This document shows positions 56,261 through 64,000 of a DNA stretch of 64,000 nt, one piece after another. The first letter of the stretch is position 1; each line of letters starts with the position of its first letter. A program made the position numbers and the translations under genes. This DNA comes from Paroedura picta (lineage: Eukaryota; Chordata; Lepidosauria; Squamata; Gekkonidae), in assembly GCF_049243985.1 (NCBI RefSeq), contig NC_135384.1, positions 12,830,501 through 12,894,500 on the forward strand, read 5' to 3'. A model generated the notes under the pieces. It was not told the origin of the DNA. It saw nothing but the letters and a program-made list of their open reading frames with translations, and did no database searches.

Positions 56261-57208
56261 TCAAATACTAGATAGGGTTGTCTCAGAAGACAAAAGCTGA
56301 ATAAATAGTTTTGACAGGGCAACCTTGAGATCCTTGTTCCTCATGCTATAAATAATGGGATTCATCAAGGGTGGGACAAGACTATACAACACAGCTAATG
56401 CCAAATCCAGATCAGATGGTGTTTTGGAGGGAGGCTTCAGATAAGCAAACCACCCTGTGACTATGAATGTAGAGAAAACAATGAGATGTGGTAAGCAAGT
56501 GGAAAAGGCTTTTTGCCTTCCTCTGACAGAGGGCATTCTCAATACTGTAGAAAAGATCACCACATATGTGACAATGATGAAGACAAAGCACCCAAACTCT
56601 ATTATGACACTGACCGTAACAGCACCAACTTCAGTAAGATAAGAGTTGGAGCAGGAGTTCTTAAGCAACTGTGGGATTTCACAGTAGAACTGATTGATAA
56701 CATTGGAGCAGAAGGTAGTTGTAAAGGTGCCGCTAGTATGCAATGCTCCATAAAGAAGCCCAATGACCCATACAGTGGCCATCATTTGGATACAGGCTTG
56801 CCTGTTCATCAACATTTCATACTTTAAGGGATTGCAAATGGCAACATACCGATCATATGCCATGACAGTGAGGAGAAAAAAATCAGATCCTACAAAGAAC
56901 ACAAAAAAGAAAACTTGAAATACGCAACCAGAATAGGAAATGTCTCTAGTATTCATGAGTGAATTCACCATGGATTTTGGAATGATGGTTGAAACTGAGC
57001 CAAGGTCCTGTATGGCCAAGTTTATGAGAAAGAAGTACATTGGTGTGTGCAAGTGGCGATCAAAAGCCACTGCAGAGATGATGAGAAGATTCTCCATGAC
57101 GGTTGCCAGGTACAATGCCAGGAATAGAAAGAAGTGTAGGATCTGCTGTTCCCGTATCCCCGAGAATTCAAGGAGCAGGAACGTCGAAATGGATGTTTCA
57201 TTAGTCAT
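56261..57208 (-). CDS. Olfactory receptor, OR14-like (arm B, inner); open but TM1 glycine changed
   Basis: Full-length 315-residue open frame, partner of the 41987 OR. It keeps LHTPMYFFLINLAIQD, MAYDRYVAICNPLKY, EC2 with CSNVINQFYCEIPQ, KAFSTCLPHLIVF, and LVPPLMNPIIYSMRNKD. The TM1 GN motif reads EN: Gly39 is Glu (codon at 57092-57094). That is rare in ORs and could impair folding. TM7 matches the outer OR form rather than its own arm A partner. Acceptor at 57241, mirrored TATA box and 5' exon at 61264-60990. Whether it is functional is open. Confidence 0.93.
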   Translation of the reverse strand: MTNETSISTFLLLEFSGIREQQILHFFLFLALYLATVMENLLIISAVAFDRHLHTPMYFFLINLAIQDLGSVSTIIPKSMVNSLMNTRDISYSGCVFQVFFFVFFVGSDFFLLTVMAYDRYVAICNPLKYEMLMNRQACIQMMATVWVIGLLYGALHTSGTFTTTFCSNVINQFYCEIPQLLKNSCSNSYLTEVGAVTVSVIIEFGCFVFIIVTYVVIFSTVLRMPSVRGRQKAFSTCLPHLIVFSTFIVTGWFAYLKPPSKTPSDLDLALAVLYSLVPPLMNPIIYSMRNKDLKVALSKLFIQLLSSETTLSSI

Positions 57209-57472
57209 TTTGGTAGCTCATTCACAAATGAATGTCACCTCTGGAAGGAAACAGAGGGATAGATATTAAAATTATGTCTTAAGAAGAAACATTAAATTGA
57301 CCTGCAAGTAGAATAGATTTGAGGTTTTAGCCCTGTACATAAATTGCACACATATAATTTGTGCTTGCCACACCCTTGATTTTTCTTGATATGTATGTTG
57401 AGTAATTCTCATATTAACTTCATTGAATGTAGAGTTGAACATGTGGTTTGAACCCCACATTTATCTAGATCA

Positions 57473-57643
57473 GTGGCTCTCAACCTGTGGGTTGCAATCC
57501 CTTTGGGTGTTGCTTGACCCTTTTTCCAGTGGTCACCAATGCTGCCGCTACCACTTTGCTGTCACCACTCTGCTGCCAGCGACGGTGGCCTCAGTGACCC
57601 AAAGGGGGTCGCGGCATTAGGTAGGTTGATAACCACTGATATA
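57473..57643. mobile_element. hAT-type MITE (arm B, both ends kept)
   Basis: Ends CAGTGGCTCTCAACCT and the complement of CAGTGGTTATCAACCT. Flanks ATCTAGAT and ATATAGAT are a probable 8-base target duplication. Also present, truncated, in arm A, so it predates the arm duplication. Confidence 0.8.
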
Positions 57644-57904
57644 GATCTTTTCCCTTGCTTTAATTTTTAAAGTGAGCACACCTCAGCACTTCCCCACTGA
57701 CAGTCACATGCGAGACTCACGCCCTGTATAGACAGTTCCAGAAGGTAGCAGTTTTGCCCAGCAGTCAAACAAGTTTGTTTCTTGTCCAGTACACTCAGAG
57801 ACCAGCAAGAATTACACAGTATAAGCTCCTGGAATGAAAGATCCGTGGGATCTTTGACTCTTGCAAGCTTATACCCTGCAACTGTTAATGGTTTCTAAGG
57901 AAGG

Positions 57905-58080
57905 AAAAAAGTTTGAGTCCAGTGGCTCCTTTAAGTCCAACAAGGTTTTATTCCTCTAAAACTTTTGTGTGCAGGCACACTTCTTCAGATGAAAGCTTGT
58001 AGCATGAATAGTCTTAAATGTGCCACAGAGCTCAAACTTTGTTCTACTGCTTCAGACCAACATGGCCCCCACCTGAATCA
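57905..58080. repeat. Foldback interspersed repeat (arm B)
   Basis: Mirror of 41275-41455; AGTTTGAGTCCAGTGGCTCC pairs with the far half. Confidence 0.7.
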
Positions 58081-58114
58081 ATGGTCTTTAAGGTATTATT
58101 GGACTCTAAACTTA

Positions 58115-58510
58115 CTATTTATTTATTTTATTTATTTATATTGTGACTTGTTAGTCACCGCTCTCAGGCCGGTCAGCTCGTGGCAGCTTACAGTAGGATA
58201 GAAAACAGTACAATGCTTTAAATTAGTAGAACCCAATTTAAACCACCCAACAGCAGAATAAACAAAACAGCAGCAGCAGATACTACTAAGAAAAGTTTTT
58301 TCCATGGTTGGTACCAAACCCTAAGCTGCGATAAATAAAAAGAGGATATAGTAACTAGGAATGGACTGATTTCCAATAAGGAGGGGGCATGGAGGAGGGA
58401 GCCAAGATCTTCTACCCTAGCCCTGACCCTAGCCCTGAGCCAAGATCTTCTACCCTAGCCCTGACCCATTTTGCAGCCCATGTGGATCTGTGATAGCCTT
58501 GACAGGTTCC
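58115..58510 (-). mobile_element. L2-type LINE 3' end (arm B)
   Basis: Mirror of 40830-41225. It contains a local tandem duplication of about 37 bases at 58400-58466 (GCCAAGATCTTCTACCCTAG twice) that arm A lacks. Confidence 0.65.
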
Positions 58511-58631
58511 TCAGCTTGTCTACGACCTCATTCCACAAGAGATGGGCCATGTGTTTGTTTGTGTGTGTGTGTGTGTATAAATTCACAATAACCTGCCCAC
58601 CCACAGTGACCCCAATCCCATGTCCAAATGA

Positions 58632-58960
58632 CCCATTATGCACAGGGGTTTTAGCGCACATTCGGGGTGGAATGGCGGCGACTAAAATCACCGATAATGC
58701 ACGGTGCCGGCTGCAAACGGCCGCAGCTTCCGTGCATGCCGCTGAAAAAGCCGCATTTGCGAAACGTGGAAGAAAGCGCAGCTTCCGGGTGACCGGGGCG
58801 CAACCAGAAGCGGCGCCCGGATCGCCGCATGCATAATGTTACTCTGGGTTTTGCCGCCATCGCGCCCCGCCCCGTGCATAACCGGTGTGCGTCGCGTCTT
58901 CCCCCTCTGCGTTTTCCATGTGACCCGAAATCGCCGTTTCGGCGGCCGTGCATAATGGGC
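58632..58960. mobile_element. hAT-type MITE, arm B only, GC-rich
   Basis: Ends CCCATTATGCAC and GTGCATAATGGG. Perfect 8-base target duplication CCAAATGA (58624-58631 and 58961-58968). 329 bases, very CpG-rich, no transposase; the open frames in it are by-products. The empty site is at 40747-40754. It splits a CR1-type sequence. Confidence 0.95.
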
Positions 58961-59297
58961 CCAAATGATGCCTCCACACACACACACAAAAACACAAACC
59001 CTTGTTAGTCTGGTGTGGAGGGAATTTGCCTTCTGGCCTCAAAGTGGTGATCGGCATTTCCCTGGACATGCAAGAAAGGGCCACAAGAGCTAAGCACTGA
59101 GACAGTTCATTCTGGTCACCTACTTACAAACATATATATATAAATTTTATGTACCTAAAATAGTTTTCTACCTTATTTTTTAATTGTTTTTTTTTCAGGG
59201 ATACTAACAAAGTCTTCAACCCACTGCCTAAATATGAAAGCAAATATATACACCTTATATCAAAAAAATCTTACATCAAAAAGGGAATTATTAAAGA

Positions 59298-60025
59298 ACA
59301 TATGTGACATATACATACCTTATATTTTATACCTTATATTTTATATTTTAAGCCATATAACTTGGGTCTATTAATATCAAAGGTCCATGAAGGTAACTAT
59401 CTTATAAATGACCCCAAAGTGGAATATACTCCTTTAAAAGACTTGGAGAGGAATCTGTATCAGAACAAGAGCAGTTCATTAAACAATGTGCCTATGAGTC
59501 ATAGCGAAATAGTATGTGTTCCCGGTGTAACTAATTAAACAATGTACCTAATGAGCGTGATCTGCAACGAGTTGATCTATGTTTTATAAATATAGTGGAT
59601 ACCTGGAGGTCCATGAAGGTAACTATCTTATACATGACCCAAAAGCCTCTAGGTACCCACTGTATTCATAAAACAATCTTTTAGAGGCTCCAGGTTTGAG
59701 ACTAAATACGAGTCCTTGGATCACTAGGTAACACCTGGCATGCAGCAAAATATGACACAATAGGTTTAGCAAAAGAGAAAAAAAAATAAATACACTACAG
59801 AAGTGATGGAATGCTGAGAGCAAGTGAGTCTCTGCTAAAGGGGTAGGGGGAGTATTCATATTTTCAAGCTCCTAAGACTTAGAGCATCCTGGAGTGGGGA
59901 GATCTGGGGAAATTTCCAAAGTCTATAACCTCCCCCCCACACACATTTTAACATATCTAATTTATATCCCAGAGATGTCTCCCTCCCAAACTTACTCCAA
60001 TCGTATTCTTACCTGGAAAAATTTG
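59298..60025. repeat. Arm B-only block of about 728 bases with internal direct repeats
   Basis: Lies between TTATTAAAGA and TCATCATCATC, which adjoin in arm A (near 40233). AGGTCCATGAAGGTAACTAT occurs at 59381 and 59607, and TTAAACAATGT at about 59478 and 59535. No family or coding function recognised. It could be an insertion in B or a deletion in A. Confidence 0.75.
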
Positions 60026-60624
60026 TCATCATCATCATCATCAGTGTAAATAATTTCAGAAAGTTCAGGAAATGTTTTTCTACTTATGCATTTATTCATT
60101 TACTTAATTCTCTTACATCCCACTTTTCTTCTCAATGGGGACCCTAGGTGGCTTACAATATTCTCTTCCTATTCCCTTTATTCTCAGAACAGTTCTTTGA
60201 AATTGGTTATATTAAGACATGGGACTGATCCAAGGTCAACTAGCAAACTTCCACGGTGAACTTAGGATTCAAAGCAAGGTATCAATATCCTCAGCAGAGT
60301 CTTGTAAGAGAACTAATAGAGACAAAGCATTGATTTAACACAAAAATCCGTTTAGTAAATACATATGTAAGCTTACTTGCCCCACTCCTGAAAAATTATG
60401 ATTTTTATAAAGTCTAAAACTTTCTGATAATCTTGATGAAGATTGGTCTTGTGTGTGTATTTTGGGAAATACGGGTTCTTATTTTGTCTCTTCCACTGTT
60501 TTCACTGACATTGTGTTTGTTGTAGGATATTTTTTAAAATTAATCATTCACTGATCTAGCTTAACCCCCACCCTCAGTAGACCTGCAGCATCACACAGAT
60601 ATTGTCAATATGAATTCTACACCC

Positions 60625-60746
60625 ACCCCACAGGGTGTCTGTTATGGGGAGAGGAATGGGAAGGCGACTGTAAGCCGCTTTGAGCCTCCTTCGGGTAGGG
60701 AAAAGCGGCATATAAGAACCAACTCTTCTTCTTCTTCTTCTTCTTC
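60625..60746 (+). mobile_element. tRNA-derived SINE, 3' half, arm B only
   Basis: Runs from CCCACAGGGTGTCTGTTATG to GGCATATAAGAACCAACTC with a (TTC)n tail. TTCTACAC flanks both sides as a likely target duplication. Arm A has an uninterrupted site near 39645. Confidence 0.88.
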
Positions 60747-60989
60747 TACACACCCTTTCATAATCTCTGGGTAGACAAATTGGGTTCTTCCTTCCTTTTT
60801 CTCCACTGAAATAGTTGATAGAATCAGATCGACCAGCTTAAAATGCTTGTGGATTGAGCGGTTAGTATACTTTCTCAGCTATAGTCCAATCTTTAGTCAT
60901 ACAAAAACCAACCCATGACATTAAAACATAGTAATAAAAAAAAGAAAGTCTATGCATTATTGTTGCTGAAATAAAAGACAGGTTCTTAC

Positions 60990-61264
60990 CTCTGCACACT
61001 TGGAATCAGCTCTCACTAGTTCTCACTAGAAGTCACTTGAAATGTTAATATCCTTGGACTGTATTAATATATTTACTTATTTCAATATCTGATCATAGAT
61101 AATCCCCCCCAGAGTTGTGTGTGTGGGGAAATAAACAAGCAGGTATTCATTCCGTACTATATGCTTATCTTGTGGCAATAGCTCAAATCACGAGCCACAA
61201 AAATTGGAAACAAATGTGACATGTCTTTATTCTCAGTTCTTTTTGTATAGAAAGCTCTTATATA
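60990..61264 (-). promoter_or_regulatory. Putative TATA box and 5' exon of the 56261 OR
   Basis: Mirror of 39125-39396. TATATAAG on the minus strand at 61264-61257, and donor GCAGAG|GTAAG at 60990/60989. Intact by eye. Confidence 0.62.
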
Positions 61265-61479
61265 CTCTGAGCTTGATAACTATGCTACCATATTTGTATA
61301 GATGCTGAAATGAATGCAGTCTGCCCAGATAAAAAAGATCCTTCATTGTTTTAGAGTTATGTTATTCTAATGGTACAAACTATATATGTAATGTGGGTTA
61401 TTATTTTTGGTCCGGTGTCCCTGGAGATTGGATCTCAGGAACCCAGGACATCAGCATACAGAAAAAGTTAGTTCACCCA

Positions 61480-62340
61480 CACAGAAGCCTTTATTCGCAT
61501 GATAAAAGGGACAATAGAATGCATAAAACCATTACAGGCATGTAGAAGTCAAAGGACGACAATAAAATTAATAGAACCATTATACTAATAGGCAAATTAT
61601 AGAAACAAATAATTCTCAACTTTGACGTTTAACTACAGGCATCCTAATGGCAGCTGACAAAAATATTCCCACCCCCTCAATCATTGCAGGGTTCTGGCTG
61701 TCCATTATAAACAGTAGTTTTGTCTAGTCAGAAGAACTGGTGCACCTAGTTAAAAAGGAATATAAAAATTAGACTCAAATTCCTTCATAAAATGGACAAT
61801 TCAATAGAACATGCAAGACAGATTCAATGCAATTCAATTCACATGGACAAATTCTATTTTCATAGAGAACGTTATTGAATCTCCCAGTTAGCAAGGTAAA
61901 ACATTTAATATCACTAACATAAAAGCCCTTCTCCATTGTGGATTAATTGATAAAAATATAGGGCTGTAGACTCCAGTCTAGGTTGAGTTCCTATAGTAAG
62001 TGGGGAGCACGTCTTATCAGCTAGACTAATTAATTCTTGTAATTCAATATGCAGAATTTTACACTTGATTTTCCCATAAGCAGACCTGAATGATCCTAAA
62101 TATAAAGGGCCCAAAGGTATTCCAATGGTTCTGATTTTATGTTCAACCATTTCTAACTAATTGGATCAGTTTTCTGTGAGCATTAAATATGTAAGGCTCA
62201 TTGTTTACAAACTAAAAAGCAAGCAAAGCCAAAATTTAATGGTTATCAACCAGGCTTTAGTAGCAAAATGTATTTGATTAAGTTCCAGGCATAGCACTGC
62301 ATATGGTACACAGTTTAGAACACCTAAAATCTTTCGCAGA
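61480..62340 (-). mobile_element. L2/CR1-group LINE ORF2 C-terminal end (arm B)
   Basis: Mirror of 38060-38905, with the frame LDPLYLGS-type (here LGPLYLGSFRSAYGKIKCKI) at about 62040-62110. Dead. Confidence 0.7.
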
Positions 62341-62792
62341 AAATTGGATTGCACATCTTCAAGATCTTGATCCCAAATAGAGTGCCCCGTTAAACCTCTA
62401 TTAATTCCTATGGTGAGAAAATACCAGAGAATCTCTTTTTTCTCATTATGGGAAATAATGGAGATTACATCGGGGCACTTTATTTGGGTACCCCTAGAAC
62501 TGGATCCCCTGGTCTGATCTTTTTGAAACTTGGGGGCTCTTTAGAGGAGAGACTCCAGCAACTGTATGCAAAGACACATCACAAACACCCCTCCCCCCCA
62601 AAAAGAAGAAGCCTGGAAAATATGAAAATGGGTAAATCCCCATATCTTGAAATGTGCTAATGAAAGCAATGTTGCCATTTAAGTCTACAGGGATTTTCTG
62701 CCATTTTGGCTGAATCAAAACATTGCTATAGGAGATTCAGATGAATCAAAAATGGTCCATATCTTCTCCTTGCCCATACCTAGATGCAAATA

Positions 62793-63337
62793 CTAGATAT
62801 TGATTTCTCTGAAAAGCTGAATAAACAATTTTGACAGGGCAACCTTGATATCCTTGTTCCTCATGCTATAAATAATGGGATTCATCAAGGGTGGGACAAG
62901 ACTATACAACACAGCTAATGCCAAATCCAGATCAGATGGTGTTTTGGATTGAGGAATCAGGTAGGCACACCATGCAGAGAATATAAATGTAAAGAAAACA
63001 ATGAGATGTGGTAGGCAAGTGGAAAAGGCCTTCTGCTTCCCTTGGATAGAGGGCATTCTCAATACTGTAGAAAAGATCAGCACATATGTGACAATAGTAA
63101 AGACAAAACAACCAAACTCCATAATTACACTGAATGTAACAGCACCAACTTCACTTAGATATGAGTTGGAGCAGGAGTCCTTAAGCAACTGTGGGATTTC
63201 ACAATAGAACTGATTGACAACATTGGAGCAGAAAGTAGCTGTAAATGTGCTGCTAGAAAGAAGTGCAGGATCTGCTTTTCATGTATCCCCGAGAATTCAA
63301 GGAGCAGGAACTTCGAAATGGATGTTTCATTGGCCAT
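62793..63337 (-). pseudogene. Olfactory receptor, arm B outer copy, internally deleted
   Basis: Partner of the intact 36664 OR. The N-terminus (MANETSISKFLLLEFSGI) and the second half through LVPPLMNPIIYSMRNKDI remain. About 391 bases are missing, from TM1 (after ILHFF) to EC2, matching 36748-37138. The junction lies near 63255. The lost length is not a multiple of three, so the halves are out of frame. A 3-base CTA is shared at both breakpoints. Confidence 0.93.
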
Positions 63338-63519
63338 TTTGGTAGCTCATTCACAAATGAATGCCACCTCTGGAAAGAAAACAGAGGGATACATATAAAA
63401 ATCATGTCTTAAGAAGAAACATTAAATTGAGTTGAGAATAGTATAGCCCTGTTCACAAATTGCACACTATAAACTTTTCACACCATACCTTTGATTTTTC
63501 TTGATAGAGGCATCCCCGC

Positions 63520-64000
63520 CCCCAAGAAGGATGCGACACTTGGCTTGGCTTAACATGGCCACAGCTTTATTATAACAAACAAGGAGTGTTTCTGTCGACC
63601 ACTTTCCCACTTTTATCTTGGCAGCCCTTCAGGGATCCCCCAATGTCCACACCAGAAATTCAAGGATCTCTCTGCTGCCAGGATCCCACACAAAGGGAAG
63701 TGCCACCTCAAGTACCACAGGAGGTGCACACCTCCTTTGGTCTCATGGCAGTGCGAGCCCCTAGTGCCTTTCCCTGAAGGTCAGCCCCGCTCACACCCTG
63801 CTGTCTCTTATGGAGTCCCCTGACCTGGGGGATCTGGGCCACAAGCCAGGCTCCTCCCAAAGGCACGCTCCTTCCTATGCCAACCCACCAGCTGGGATGA
63901 TCAAAACAAACAAACTGAAAAGAATAAACCTCAAAACACAGGGTGGGTATGAGGGAGCAGCAGGCAAATGAGGCTGGGCCTGCACATTTGATGCTTTTTA
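63520..64000 (-). repeat. Unclassified repeat upstream of the arm B outer OR (copy 3)
   Basis: Reverse complement of 36001-36480, cut by the window end. Nearly identical to the arm A copy. Confidence 0.65.

Larger units (their letters stand above)
52412..64000 (-). repeat. Arm B of the large inverted duplication
   Basis: Reverse complement of 36001-46739, continuing past the window end. It is longer than arm A because of three insertions (58632-58960, about 59298-60025, about 60625-60746), partly offset by a deletion of about 391 bases inside its outer OR. Confidence 0.95.

Noticed and set aside
58639-58995. Overlapping long open frames on both strands
   Set aside because: They fall inside the GC-rich MITE, where stop codons are rare by composition. 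The element is absent from arm A.
36001-64000. Palindrome as a pure assembly artefact
   Set aside because: The arms differ by clean insertions with target duplications and by separate gene lesions, as expected for two real loci. Long reads are still needed.

Overview
The window is vertebrate nuclear DNA, most likely from a squamate reptile (a lizard; gecko-like repeats are a guess, not a proof). The grounds are a BovB LINE at the left edge, squamate-type tRNA-derived SINEs (one class with a TTTACC tail, one with a CTT tail), CR1/L2/L1 LINE ends, hAT-type MITEs, single-exon olfactory receptor (OR) genes of the OR14-like class II type, and a six-exon type 2 vomeronasal receptor (V2R) gene. It is a chemoreceptor cluster built by repeated duplication. 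There are no operons, CRISPR arrays or rRNA genes.

Layout. 1-1686: BovB fragment. About 1687-4700 and 11409-14640: two direct copies of a non-coding block, each holding an L2/CR1-group LINE end. 4700-5400: fossil of a tyrosine-recombinase retroelement. 6779-7714 (-): intact OR. 15600-26950: three tandem OR units about 4.7 kb apart, all minus strand; the first is broken and the other two are intact. 27000-34060: repeats, an OR TM7 relic, a V2R exon-1 relic and a three-level nest of transposons. 34080-43000: two tandem plus-strand OR units, each with a TATA-like box, a non-coding 5' exon and an intact coding exon.

The main structure is a large inverted duplication. Arm A (about 36001-46739) recurs as its reverse complement in arm B (about 52412-64000, running off the window), around a 5.7 kb unique spacer. 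An intact V2R gene of 878 codons on the minus strand has exons 1-4 in the spacer and exons 5-6 in arm A. Arm B carries a second copy of exons 5-6, facing the opposite way, with its 7TM exon broken. Since the arms are inverted, an inversion of the spacer would bring exons 1-4 next to the arm B exons. Arm B also holds one intact OR and one broken OR, the partners of the two intact ORs of arm A. Arm B has three extra insertions, one of them an hAT MITE whose empty site is preserved in arm A.

Intact receptors: ORs at 6779, 21185, 25891, 36664, 41987 and 56261, and the V2R at 44422-51612. Broken receptors: ORs at 16467 and 62793, an OR tail at 29453, V2R exons 5-6 at 52514-54693, and a V2R exon-1 relic at 31265. 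ORs act in olfactory neuron cilia and V2Rs in vomeronasal neurons. Both signal through G proteins, and only their clustering links them here.
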